A DNA stretch of 64,000 nt from NCBI GenBank assembly GCA_900545265.1, contig UQYI01000004.1, positions 1 to 64,000 on the forward strand, read 5' to 3'. The notes under the pieces were generated by a model, which saw only the letters and a list, made by a program, of their open reading frames with translations, did not search any database and was not told where the DNA came from. Shown here one piece after another: positions 40,526 to 49,013 of this stretch. The first letter of the stretch is position 1. Every line of letters starts with the position of its first letter. This DNA comes from an uncultured Eubacteriales bacterium. Its GTDB lineage: Bacteria > Bacillota > Clostridia > Christensenellales > CAG-138. Both the position numbers and the translations under genes were made by a program.

Positions 40526-42889
40526 ATGGTTTTTGCACTGTTATTCACCCTGTATTTTGCGTTTTGCGGGTTGCTGCTTCGAGCCCTTGTATTTCCAAAA
40601 GAGCGTGGTTTGCGTGCCTTATGGCTGGGGCTTGTGCTGGGGCTTTTTGGATTGAGCTGGCTGCCGGCTCTGTTTGCTTTTGCAACAGGGCGCTTTTCCC
40701 TGCTGGAAAATCTGCTGGGTGCGCTGCTGATGGGCCTGCTGGCCGGTGCAGGGGTATATTATGCCCGAAAGCAGGGCCGCTGTCTGCTCAAGGGACTTAG
40801 TTTACACCGGGAGGAGTGCTGGCCGTTGCTGGCACTGCTGCCTTTACTTTTTATAGGCGGATATCTGTTTTCCACACATATTCTGCAGCCTAAGGATGGT
40901 TCCCTGTATGTGGGGCAAACCACTTATGGGGATCTGGCTATGCATTTGGGCTTTATCTCTTCCTTGGCTCGGCAGGGAACATTTCCACCGGAATACAGCA
41001 TTTTCCCCGGCCACGGGGTCAACTATCCATTTCTTTGTGAAGCCTCCAGCGCCTCTATGGCCGTGTTGGGGGCGGATCTGCGCAGCGCCTACCTGATCCC
41101 CGCTTTATACGCCTACATGCTGGTGCTGCTGGGAGTATACTGCCTGATGCGGCAATGGCTCAAGCGTCCTTGGCGGGCGGTGCTGGGGTGTTGGCTGTTT
41201 TTCCTAGGGGGCGGTTTTGGCTTTGCTTATTTTCTGGATCGGCTCAATGGCAGTTCCACTTTATCCGCACTTCTAGGAGATACTGGCTTTGCCACTAACC
41301 TTAGCTGGCTGTTGGACGGTTACTATAAAACCCCTACCAATCTGCCGGAGATAGGCCTGCGCTGGGTGAACCCCATTGTGGACATGCTGGTACCGCAGCG
41401 GGCGACATTGTTTGGCTGGGTATTCCTGTTCCCCTGCTTGTATCTGCTTCATGACTGGGCTTTTTGCCGGCGGAAGGAGAGTCTCCCAGGGTTAATTCTG
41501 CTGGCCGCTGGTCTGCCTCTGCTTCATACCCATTCTTTTCTGGCTCTGGGTATTCTCAGCGGGGTTTACTGTTTGATGGAGCTTTGCTCCTGCTTTGATA
41601 AAAAAAGGTTTCTGGGATGGGCCCTGTATGGAGGCATAGTTATTTTGCTGGCAGCTCCCCAGCTGTTCGGTTTTGCTTTCCGTCAGGCAGGAGAAAGCGG
41701 CATGGTGCGCCTGCACCTGAACTGGGCCAATGAGGTGGATGGCTATCTCTGGTTTTATATCAAGAACATGGGATGGATGTTTCTGCTTCTGCTGCCCGGG
41801 CTCCTGCTTCTTTCGCGGCGGGACAGGCGGATCATGGCCGGGCCTCTGGTTCTTTGGTGTATCGGAGAACTGGTCGTATTTCAGCCAAATGTGTACGATA
41901 ACAACAAGCTCCTGTTTGTCTGGTTCTTTTACCTGTGCGGGCTGACGGCTAAGCTGCTGGGATATCTGTTTCATCGGTGGAACCGGTATATCGCCAGCCA
42001 CAGTACTAAAGAAGAACGGCAAAGCCTTCTTGCTTTGCTTCATGGCTTGTGCCTGCTGTTGACCTGTTTGTATGCCCTGACAGGATTTTTGGGAGATACG
42101 CCTTTGAACTTCCGGCAAAGTGGGCTGTTGACGGTGTGTCTGGGGCTGCTGCTGAGTGCATATCTCTCCGGGAGTCTGCTGGTACAGAGAACTCGTTTCC
42201 CCGGCCTGTGGACTGTTTTGTGCGTGGGGGAGAGCGGAGTCTTTTTGTACCTGCTTTACAGAGTTGTGGAAGGCAGGAGCCAAAGCACCTTGACTTTGGA
42301 GAGCAGGACCTGTATCCTGCTTCTGCTGCTGGGAGCGATGATGCTTGCAGGCGGCTTTCTGGGTGGGATACGGCTGCATACGGAGCAGGCTCATAACAGC
42401 GCTGCCGGTGCCTATAGCGTAAAAAAACTTGTGGCCTTTCTTCTGGCAATAACTCTGTTTCTTTCCGGCATCATGACCGTGGCTCGGGAGTGGGGCGCCA
42501 GTTATGAAGCCTTTGGCCCTGCAGAACTGACAGCGGCAGACTATATAGAAAAAAACACAGATCCCAAAGCCGTATTTCTGACGGATTACAGCTGGCATCT
42601 GAATCCGGTTTGCGTGCTGGCCGGCAGAAACATTGTTTGCGGATCGGATCTGTATCTGTATTACCATGGCATAGATACTTCTCAGCGTCATGCAGATATT
42701 GCCGCCATGCTGGAAAATCCCGGGGAAAGTGAAAAACTGTTCCGGTCCTATGGGGTAAGCTATGTGTATATAGGGTCATCAGAGCGGTATCATTTTGCGG
42801 TGGATACGGACTGGTTTGAGGTCAATGGTACTCTGCTTTTTGATCAGGGCGGCATCTGCATTTATAAGCTGACGGGAGTGTGTTCATAA
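40526..42889 (+). CDS. Large polytopic membrane protein, GT-C glycosyltransferase-like
   Basis: This 787-residue protein has roughly 15 or more hydrophobic segments. Between the first groups lies a polar loop, DGSLYVGQTTYGDLAMHLGFISSLARQGTFPP, with acidic residues just outside the membrane, and then PFLCEASSASMAVLG. This resembles the acidic loop of GT-C-type lipid-sugar-dependent transferases. The C-terminal about 110 residues form a soluble domain (ADYIEKNTDPKAVFLTD...DLYLYYHGIDTSQRH). It stands alone with its own -10 box (TATAAT 40494-40499) and terminator. Cell-surface glycan or lipoprotein glycosylation is a reasonable guess, not a firm call. Confidence 0.55.
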   Translation: MVFALLFTLYFAFCGLLLRALVFPKERGLRALWLGLVLGLFGLSWLPALFAFATGRFSLLENLLGALLMGLLAGAGVYYARKQGRCLLKGLSLHREECWPLLALLPLLFIGGYLFSTHILQPKDGSLYVGQTTYGDLAMHLGFISSLARQGTFPPEYSIFPGHGVNYPFLCEASSASMAVLGADLRSAYLIPALYAYMLVLLGVYCLMRQWLKRPWRAVLGCWLFFLGGGFGFAYFLDRLNGSSTLSALLGDTGFATNLSWLLDGYYKTPTNLPEIGLRWVNPIVDMLVPQRATLFGWVFLFPCLYLLHDWAFCRRKESLPGLILLAAGLPLLHTHSFLALGILSGVYCLMELCSCFDKKRFLGWALYGGIVILLAAPQLFGFAFRQAGESGMVRLHLNWANEVDGYLWFYIKNMGWMFLLLLPGLLLLSRRDRRIMAGPLVLWCIGELVVFQPNVYDNNKLLFVWFFYLCGLTAKLLGYLFHRWNRYIASHSTKEERQSLLALLHGLCLLLTCLYALTGFLGDTPLNFRQSGLLTVCLGLLLSAYLSGSLLVQRTRFPGLWTVLCVGESGVFLYLLYRVVEGRSQSTLTLESRTCILLLLLGAMMLAGGFLGGIRLHTEQAHNSAAGAYSVKKLVAFLLAITLFLSGIMTVAREWGASYEAFGPAELTAADYIEKNTDPKAVFLTDYSWHLNPVCVLAGRNIVCGSDLYLYYHGIDTSQRHADIAAMLENPGESEKLFRSYGVSYVYIGSSERYHFAVDTDWFEVNGTLLFDQGGICIYKLTGVCS

Positions 42890-42925
42890 ATTTTGTTGTA
42901 AGAGTTCTTATTCAGTTGTAAAAAC

Positions 42926-42953
42926 AGCGCCCACGGATGCTTCCGTGGGCGCT
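42926..42953. terminator. Bidirectional terminator
   Basis: AGCGCCCACGGA (42926-42937) and TCCGTGGGCGCT (42942-42953) form a perfect 12-bp stem with T-rich flanks on both strands. Confidence 0.8.
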
Positions 42954-42969
42954 TATTTAGGACCGGAAG

Positions 42970-44202
42970 CTACTCATAGTATTCCTGAGGGGAAACATAA
43001 GTTATGCCGCCGATGGAAGGGTAGCTGTCCTCAAAGGCCAGCACCCGCCGGAGCAGAGAACCGGTTTCATCGTAATATTCCTTATAAGTAGTAGATGTTT
43101 GCCCCTGCCGGCTTTTTCGCTGTACGTTTCGCTGCCCGGGAGCGAGACTTTCATCCAGCTGTACCTGATCTCCCTTTTTGGGTAATGTTCCGGTCTGTTC
43201 CGATACTACCTGAATATAGGCAAAATCATCGCTGTGCACCCCATAGAGCTCTATGGTGATCGTCTTCTGTTCCGTATCTGCCCGGGCAACAATGTAAACA
43301 TTGCTTTCGGTATTGTTTTTAAAGCGGAAATCCTTTTCTCCTGTAGCAATGGTGGCATCCCGTCCGATGGGCACATAGTGCATGGGCCAACTGTGATGAT
43401 ACCGTTCTACCACTTCCAGATCCGCCATAAGTACGGCATTGAAAAGCGTGGAAGATACCTGGCACACGCCTCCACCATATTCCTGATTATAGGCTCCGTT
43501 GCGGATGGCGGCGGCGGTATAGTAGCCGTTTTTCTTGTTTCGGTCCAGAATAGTTTTGTTCATGCTGAATACCGCCTCCGGCTCCAGTACATAACCGTTG
43601 ATGCGGCTGGCGGCCAGGGCGATGTTCTTTACCCGGTTGGCTTTCCCTAAAGTATCACCTTTAAAGCTGGTGGTAAAGCTGCTCAGCAGTGTGAATTCCT
43701 GTTTCAGGCGGGCTTGTGTCACTGCTGGCGCCACCTTAGCAAAGGGGACTGTTACAGGGCCTCCTCCTTCCAACAGCAGAGCGGAAAACGCCGTTCGATC
43801 TACTCGTTTACCCGGTTCTTCGGATTCAAACAGAAAAGGCGACTGTGGATCATCGGTGAGTAAAGCCTGTGCATCTTTGGCTTCGCAAGCATAAAGATTG
43901 TCCAGCTTATCGCAAAAGTCAGAAAATGCAGCCTCGTCCAGGTAGGTTTGCCCGTTTTCTCTGCAGCGGTAGCCCAGTGTATGCAGATCATATCGATCCG
44001 TATCCTCTTCCAGATGGAGTACCAGGGTCTTTTGCTTAAGAACGGCTTCCAGCGCAGTTTTGTCTGGCAGCGGCGAAGCGGTTGGGGCAGGAGTAAAGGT
44101 AGAAGCTGGGCTGGGAGAAGCTTGCACTCCGGGGGAAGGAGTTTTCCCACAGCCTAAAAGAAGCATAAGGGCCAACAGGGGCCAGGAAATACAGCGTTTC
44201 AT
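42970..44202 (-). CDS. VanW family lipoprotein
   Basis: This protein of about 410 residues has a short signal peptide and lipobox (ALMLLLGCGK), a Pro/Ser/Thr-rich linker, a peptidoglycan-binding-like segment and a VanW domain with RVKNIALAASRINGYVLEPEAVFSMN, YGGGVCQVSSTLFNAVLMADLEVVERYHHSWPM and a GEKDFRFKNNTESNVYI strand. The C-terminus continues as a G5-like stretch. VanW proteins are wall-associated in Gram-positive bacteria with no settled role. The start is uncertain: ATG 44202 or 44208 gives a normal signal peptide, with no clear binding site; longer frames are unlikely. Confidence 0.8.
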   Translation of the reverse strand: MKRCISWPLLALMLLLGCGKTPSPGVQASPSPASTFTPAPTASPLPDKTALEAVLKQKTLVLHLEEDTDRYDLHTLGYRCRENGQTYLDEAAFSDFCDKLDNLYACEAKDAQALLTDDPQSPFLFESEEPGKRVDRTAFSALLLEGGGPVTVPFAKVAPAVTQARLKQEFTLLSSFTTSFKGDTLGKANRVKNIALAASRINGYVLEPEAVFSMNKTILDRNKKNGYYTAAAIRNGAYNQEYGGGVCQVSSTLFNAVLMADLEVVERYHHSWPMHYVPIGRDATIATGEKDFRFKNNTESNVYIVARADTEQKTITIELYGVHSDDFAYIQVVSEQTGTLPKKGDQVQLDESLAPGQRNVQRKSRQGQTSTTYKEYYDETGSLLRRVLAFEDSYPSIGGITYVSPQEYYE

Positions 44203-44254
44203 GGACATAGTGTGGCCCGGAAGAAAAAAATCATTCGTATTTTGCTGTAAAGGC

Positions 44255-44283
44255 TTGACAAATGCCCGTCTCATCCGTATACT
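44255..44283 (+). promoter_or_regulatory. tRNA-Leu promoter
   Basis: TTGACA (44255-44260), 17-nt spacer, TATACT (44278-44283), ending 10 nt before the tRNA. Confidence 0.8.
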
Positions 44284-44293
44284 ATTGAATTGC

Positions 44294-44377
44294 GCGGTGG
44301 TGCTGGAATTGGCAGACAGGCACGTTTGAGGTGCGTGTGCTTATGGCGTACGAGTTCAAGTCTCGTCCACCGCACCA
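44294..44377 (+). tRNA. tRNA-Leu (anticodon GAG)
   Basis: The acceptor arm GCGGTGG (44294-44300) pairs with CCACCGC (44367-44373) and CCA follows the discriminator A (44374-44377). The anticodon loop is TTGAGGT with stem CACGT/GCGTG, a long variable arm is present, and the T arm is ACGAG-TTCAAGT-CTCGT. The class II shape and GAG anticodon (codons CUC and CUU) define tRNA-Leu. Confidence 0.95.
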
Positions 44378-44383
44378 TATGAG

Positions 44384-44425
44384 AACTGCAGTTTTGATAG
44401 AAGGTATTAAAACTGCAGTTTTTTC
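44384..44425 (+). terminator. Terminator after tRNA-Leu
   Basis: AACTGCAGTTTT (44384-44395) pairs with AAAACTGCAGTT (44409-44420), followed by TTTTCTTT. Confidence 0.8.
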
Positions 44426-44665
44426 TTTATCTCCTTTCTAAAAAGTCTTTCTGTTCTGCTGCATTTGGAATTCCTTCATACGACCACTAAAAGCGGAAGC
44501 AGCCTTTTTTATGGCCGTTCTGACAGATATGAAACTTTTGAAAATAAAGCAAATAAAGAATTAGCTTTGAGAAATTTTGACGTATAATGTAAATAATTAA
44601 AGTGTACATGCTTTGCAAAATCAGAATTCTTGTTGCGTTAGCAAAGTGTTTTCGAGAGGTAAGAT

Positions 44666-45186
44666 ATGAAACATAATAGCATAAAAAAATTTCCCGTTGT
44701 TCGTAGAGCCAGAGCTATCGAGTATTTAATTATGGTATTCGCATTGAACTTAGTTCCCATATGCATGGTGATAGAGGGATATAGGATTCAAACGGTATTT
44801 AAATATGTGGCTCTTGTGAGCGAATTGGTATTTCTACTGTTAGATATATTCATTTTTCGGAAACCTGTTCTCCTCATGTTTAATTTTGTTTACTTCGATG
44901 AAGCGGGTGTGCACTGTCTGCGACCTTTTCAAAGAGATTGTTTCTCGATTGGAGCAATTGTAAATATATCTCATTCATTGCTGTCCTGCCTGGAACGGAA
45001 TATCAGGCTGGTAGTGCTTGTTTTTCTGCACACGTACCAGAGAAACGGTTGGACGGTTATAGCTGCTACAATATGACGGATGAGTGCATTTATGTTTCTC
45101 CATCAAAAGAATTATGGGAAGAGGTAAAACAATATGTTTCTCCTAAATTGTATTTCGACGCTATGATAAATTCAGTGCAAAAGTAG
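44666..45186 (+). pseudogene. Frameshifted small membrane protein
   Basis: Two overlapping frames seem to be one gene. The first (from ATG 44666, GAGAGGT upstream) encodes two hydrophobic segments and reads well to about 44935 (FVYFDEAGVHCLRPFQR). The second continues with LDWSNCKYISFIAVLPGTEY and ends normally at 45186 (ELWEEVKQYVSPKLYFDAM). The pattern of an Asp-Glu-Gly strand followed by a DWSxCK strand fits small two-helix membrane proteins with a PH-like tail. A one-base loss (or two-base gain) near 44935 would join them. It lies at the start of the AT-rich RHS cluster and may be a decayed immunity gene. Confidence 0.5.
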
Positions 45187-45239
45187 TTAAGCGATAACAC
45201 AGAGGATTGTTTTAGATGCTGATGCGGCGTGCAACCTGA

Positions 45240-45371
45240 TATGAAAGTGGAGGGGTTTATACTTTTAGAGCAGCAGGTACAGCATTTAGCAATGTGCGGC
45301 AAACTTTTCAAAGTGGTATTTGGGAATTAACTACGATTAATGGGAAGGGACTAATTGGTCATTTTTTCTAA
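45240..45371 (+). pseudogene. Possible remnant of a toxin C-terminus
   Basis: A frame without a start, opening after TGA at 45237-45239, reads ESGGVYTFRAAGTAFSNV then QSGIWELTTINGKG and stops at 45371, just before the next gene. It resembles the tip of a secreted or RHS-linked protein, but the family is not clear. Confidence 0.3.
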
Positions 45372-45380
45372 GGAGTTAAA

Positions 45381-45860
45381 ATGAAAAAGCAAATATGTAT
45401 TGTATATGAGACATGTAATGAAATAAAACAGGGGAAATCAGTTATCACAGGTGATGGTTCAATGATTTACGTTCCGTCACCATCAATATGTCCTTTTTCG
45501 GTTTATCCGTACCATTGGTCGTTTGAAATTGTCACATCAGTTGTTACAGAGAACAAGTATAAACTAGAACACTTCTTGGGAAATCAGGTTTTTTTGAGCT
45601 GTGAAATTGCAAAACTTAAAAAACCTACTGCTTCCGCTGGATGCATATATGTGAAGATTGATTTTCCGCATGCAGATGGCGTATACTATTCTGATTATGA
45701 GCAGTTCTGCAAAAAGAAGTATTATGATCCGGATAATAAGATACTTGCTATTGGATACATTTATGGTGAGGGAAAGTGTATTGAGTTCGCAAAAGGACAA
45801 TACGTAGTTATTGACGACTTTAACCGGCTTGTATCAGCATTTAGTTTAATTTCAGAGTGA
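45381..45860 (+). CDS. Unknown 159-residue protein, candidate immunity protein
   Basis: This is a soluble, beta-rich protein (VYETCNEIKQGKSVITGDGSMI, GYIYGEGKCIEFAKGQYVVIDDF) without recognised motifs. AAGGAG lies upstream of the ATG. It lies between a toxin-tip-like remnant and the RHS/toxin-44 fragment in AT-rich DNA, which is where immunity genes are found. Function by position only. Confidence 0.5.
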   Translation: MKKQICIVYETCNEIKQGKSVITGDGSMIYVPSPSICPFSVYPYHWSFEIVTSVVTENKYKLEHFLGNQVFLSCEIAKLKKPTASAGCIYVKIDFPHADGVYYSDYEQFCKKKYYDPDNKILAIGYIYGEGKCIEFAKGQYVVIDDFNRLVSAFSLISE

Positions 45861-45915
45861 TTTAATACTGCAAGCATCGCCTTTTGGGACTGCTAGGATA
45901 ATCCAAGTCCTTAAA

Positions 45916-46770
45916 GGTTTCAGGCAAAACGACATTATCCGTCTGATTGACGGTGAAAGCAATACCGTAGTAGAATACGCCTATGACAGTTGGGGCACAC
46001 CGCTGTCCACCACCGGCACCTTGGCAAGTACATTAGGCGCGCAAAACCCGTTCCGCTACCGTGGGTATGTCTACGATGCCGAGACGGGGCTGTACTACGT
46101 AATCAGCCGTTATTACGATCCCGAGATCGGTCGGTGGATAAATGCAGATAATCAGCTCTCAACGGGTAGTGATTTAACAGGATTGAATTTGTTTGCATAC
46201 TGTGGTAATAATCCGGTTAATCGTGTAGATCCTTCAGGACAATTTTGGATTTCTGCAATAATCAAAGCAGTAGTGGCTGTAGTAGCTGTTGCTGCAGTGG
46301 TTACAAAGGTTGTATGCACTGTAAAGGAAACCAAAAGAGTTCAAAAAGAGCTAGATTCTTTACCAGAACCAACAGCCGATATAACTGAAAGTTTTAGGGA
46401 AACACTTAAAACAAATGCGAATACGGTAAAAGAAACTACCAAAAACGAAGGGATAATTGAATCAGGAAAACAGTTCTATAACAAAGTACGAAATAAAGGT
46501 GAGTGGGATTTAAAGCAGTTACCAGAATATCAAGGAACATTCCAGTTTAATGATTTGGTGATTCAGGGGCAAGATATTGGAAATATCAATTTTGGTTACA
46601 CTGGTAAAGCACTTGGATTGCCGGATTCAGTTTTACTGCTTGGTGCAGGTTTTGCACAAATCAAGGCAGGAACATCCAATTTTTCGTTTATTATGGCTTC
46701 AAATGGCGACGATCTTCGCGATCAAATATATATAATGTACAGAATTATGCTTTATAATGAAGATCATTAG
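45916..46770 (+). pseudogene. Orphan RHS-core C-terminus with toxin-44-like tip
   Basis: The frame has no proper start; similarity begins near 45920 with QNDIIRLIDGESNTVVEYAYDSWG and continues through the RHS core signature (YRGYVYDAETGLYYVISRYYDPEIGRWINAD; LNLFAYCGNNPVNRVDPSG). Next come a hydrophobic segment and a polymorphic toxin domain (NKGEWDLKQLPEY, GNINFGYTGKALGLPDSV, LLLGAGFAQIKAGTSNF) that matches the toxin-44 type. It ends in normal fashion at 46770. With its repeat barrel missing it is an orphan cassette that could become active by recombination with a full RHS gene. A small downstream gene probably encodes its immunity protein. Confidence 0.7.
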
Positions 46771-46780
46771 TGGGGTTGTG

Positions 46781-47164
46781 ATGATGAAAAGAATTATTGT
46801 GATCATTTTATCAACAATGGCATGTGTTGTTTTGATGGTATTACTCGCCTTGTTTATTCGGATTTATATTATTCCGGCTCTGAATATTGGAAACTCTCAA
46901 ACAAACAATCCGGAAACTTTTTTAATTGCTTCGCAGTCGCCAGATGGTAAATATAATTTAGAAGCATATAGAACAGAACCCGGCGCAACTGTTGATTTTT
47001 CAATTAGAGTTTATTTGATAACAAACGATAAGAAAAGTCTTATTTATGATGCCTATCATGAATACGAAGCCAAAATCGTTTGGATTGACAACACAAAGGT
47101 CTCAATTAATGGAAAAACTCTTGATATATCGCAAGGCGAAAAATATAATTGGCGTATGCAATAG
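46781..47164 (+). CDS. DUF5412-like membrane-anchored protein, likely immunity protein
   Basis: This protein of about 127 residues has one N-terminal membrane helix (IIVIILSTMACVVLMVLLALFI) and an outside domain with SPDGKYNLEAYRTEPGATVDFSIRVYL and KIVWIDNTKVSINGKTLDI. That pattern is typical of DUF5412. The start is ATG 46781 or 46784, just beyond the toxin gene stop at 46768-46770. DUF5412-type proteins are often encoded by polymorphic toxin loci. The position directly after the toxin-44-like tip makes it the best immunity candidate. Confidence 0.65.
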   Translation: MMKRIIVIILSTMACVVLMVLLALFIRIYIIPALNIGNSQTNNPETFLIASQSPDGKYNLEAYRTEPGATVDFSIRVYLITNDKKSLIYDAYHEYEAKIVWIDNTKVSINGKTLDISQGEKYNWRMQ

Positions 47165-47198
47165 TTATGATACGAAATAACATAATAACATATACCGG

Positions 47199-47420
47199 CA
47201 AGCAATGCCTTTTGAGGGCAAAAGGCAGACTGCTGGGATAATCCCAAGCATTTAAAAGTTTAAGGAGTACACCTGACAAGTTTTTTGCCTTTGTGGTATC
47301 ACAAAGGCGATGCTTGGTACATAGCTGATCACTTGTAAATGGAATCCGCATGCAGAAGACCGTAAATGGGACAGTAACCAATTACAACTACCACGGCTCC
47401 GTGCTGATTTCGCAGTAACG
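47199..47420 (+). pseudogene. Scrambled RHS remnants in an intergenic stretch
   Basis: 47199-47262 is clearly related to 45869-45920, the hinge of the RHS fragment (both have GCAAGCA, CCTTTTG, CTGCT-GGATAATCC, AAA-GTTT). A frame at about 47350-47418 reads MQKTVNGTVTNYNYHGSVLISQ, a typical RHS repeat phrase, and then stops. These are traces of displaced RHS cassettes. Confidence 0.55.
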
Positions 47421-47462
47421 GGCAATGACCCCTGGCTGTTTAGCTAAGGAGACAATGAGAAT

Positions 47463-47705
47463 ATGAACAAAAATGAATTTATCGTACGTCTGCAGGAGAA
47501 CGGAATACCACCAGAAATAGTTTCTTTTGATAGCAGCACTAACGATGGCTATAACATTCGAAAGAACAAACTCCGTTGGGAAACGTTCACAAGGGAGAGG
47601 GGAAAAGAGTATGATTGCATTGGTTTTTCCTCGGAAAGCGATGCGTTGCAGCATATGCTTGATGAACTCGTCACTATATATACAAACGATTATAAATCCG
47701 TATAG
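47463..47705 (+). CDS. Small unknown protein (80 residues), candidate immunity protein
   Basis: This short soluble protein (MNKNEFIVRLQENGIPPEIV, then YNIRKNKLRWETFTRERGKEYD and FPSESD-like FSSESDALQHMLDEL) has the look of small immunity proteins of clostridial RHS loci. AAGGAG lies about 12 nt upstream. It follows RHS remnants, in the right place for an immunity gene whose toxin has been lost. Confidence 0.55.
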   Translation: MNKNEFIVRLQENGIPPEIVSFDSSTNDGYNIRKNKLRWETFTRERGKEYDCIGFSSESDALQHMLDELVTIYTNDYKSV

Positions 47706-47753
47706 AAATATTTACGGCTTGAGTGATAAATACATAACACAGGGGGATCGGTC

Positions 47754-48323
47754 GTGAACGGAATTATATACAGGTTAATCAAGCATTCTTTCAGTTGGCT
47801 GCTTCTATGGATGTCCTTATTCTTCTTAGGAAGAGGGTTATATATAGAAAACCCGGAAAGGATGATAGGAGACCTCATTGTCCTTAGTCCATCAATTGCT
47901 TTTTGCACCGTATACATTGGTGGGATAATATTGAAAGGTGTATTAGCACTGTTTGATTTATGGAAAAAATGTCAAATAGAAGAGGAGCGGAGAATTATCG
48001 GCGTCTCATGTGAAGGATATTGCGGATCACAAGGTAAGTATGTGTTTGGTGAGGTCTATGCCGATATAAAGCAAAGTAACAGAAAGTGGAAACGGTATTT
48101 GCCTTTTGCCAATATTCATGCGTATATCCACGATGTTTCCTTTCTCGGTATGCCCAAGTACAAGAAAGGCCATATTTACCGATTGACCATATTGAAATAT
48201 TTGAAAATCATAGTTAAAGTTCAAGATTGTACGCCCCGAATTGATAACGGGTATGTCCCTTGTAGCGTGTCGGATTATGCCGCCTCGATAATAAAAAAGA
48301 AGATTCAAAGGCAGGAACATTAG
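47754..48323 (+). CDS. Small membrane protein, possible immunity protein
   Basis: This 189-residue protein starts at GTG 47754 (GGGGGAT upstream). It has two hydrophobic helices in the first 65 residues (FSWLLLWMSLFFLGRGLYI; SIAFCTVYIGGIILKGVLAL), followed by a soluble beta-rich domain. I do not recognise it. In an RHS cluster such proteins may protect the producer against a membrane-targeting toxin. Real gene likely, function unknown. Confidence 0.5.
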   Translation: MNGIIYRLIKHSFSWLLLWMSLFFLGRGLYIENPERMIGDLIVLSPSIAFCTVYIGGIILKGVLALFDLWKKCQIEEERRIIGVSCEGYCGSQGKYVFGEVYADIKQSNRKWKRYLPFANIHAYIHDVSFLGMPKYKKGHIYRLTILKYLKIIVKVQDCTPRIDNGYVPCSVSDYAASIIKKKIQRQEH

Positions 48324-48568
48324 GGGGCGATCCTGCCTTTGAACTGTTTTTGCCCCTGAACTGAAAGGAGTGAAATTCAATCAATATTTCCCGCATAATA
48401 CAGCAAAAGATGGTTAAAAAAATCAACCGCCTTTTGATAGAAAAGCGTTCTGCAAGTACTGTTTTTTCACAGCTTAATTCATTTTTGCTTTATCCGGATA
48501 GACATAAAGTCAAAATGCGTGTATGATAAACTTGTTGTATGTCTATATAAATGGAGGTAGAGAGCGTG

Positions 48569-48970
48569 AATAACGGAAAGAAAGACGTGTATTTACCTGC
48601 TTGGGTTTGCTGGACGGGATTGTTTTTTATTGCGATGGCAATCGGCTGGCTGATCGGTGCTATACTGTCATCAAATTTACTATTGGTTATAGGGATGATA
48701 GTTTGCTTTGGAATTGGCATATCCGCTGTTTTGTGCTGGAAAAATCAATGGATCCAAATGCTCGATACTGATTCCTTCGTCTACAGCACCATGTTTGGCA
48801 ACGAAACACAATATGATTTTACACAAGTGCGGGAGTTGAGGCTTCATAGTGATTCTGCAACGCTTATTCTGGAAACGGGCAAAGTCCATATTGAGAAATG
48901 TGCGATCCTCTCTAAAAGATTTAAAGAGGCTATCGGCCGGGCATTAGCGAAAACAGAGACTGATTTATAA
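48569..48970 (+). CDS. Two-helix membrane protein with PH-like tail
   Basis: This protein of about 133 residues has two membrane helices (WTGLFFIAMAIGWLIGAIL; LVIGMIVCFGIGISAVL) and a C-terminal domain (LDTDSFVYSTMFGNETQYDFTQVRELRL). I prefer GTG 48569 with GGAGG 11 nt upstream over ATG 48551, which overlaps that site. It is similar in layout to the frameshifted gene at 44666 and may be another immunity-type or envelope protein. Last gene of the AT-rich cluster. Confidence 0.5.
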   Translation, partial: NNGKKDVYLPAWVCWTGLFFIAMAIGWLIGAILSSNLLLVIGMIVCFGIGISAVLCWKNQWIQMLDTDSFVYSTMFGNETQYDFTQVRELRLHSDSATLILETGKVHIEKCAILSKRFKEAIGRALAKTETDL

Positions 48971-49013
48971 ACTTTTTCTGTTTCTGCATGACTGCAGGAT
49001 ACTTGCTTCCGCT

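Noticed and set aside
40360..40548. 62-codon minus-strand frame ending KQPRKFVRAA
   Set aside because: It overlaps the promoter of the 787-residue gene and lacks a binding site. It might be a relic at the island edge but I cannot support it.
41492..42691. 399-codon minus-strand frame opposite the polytopic membrane gene
   Set aside because: Gln/His-rich translation, typical of the reverse of Leu-rich membrane coding sequence.
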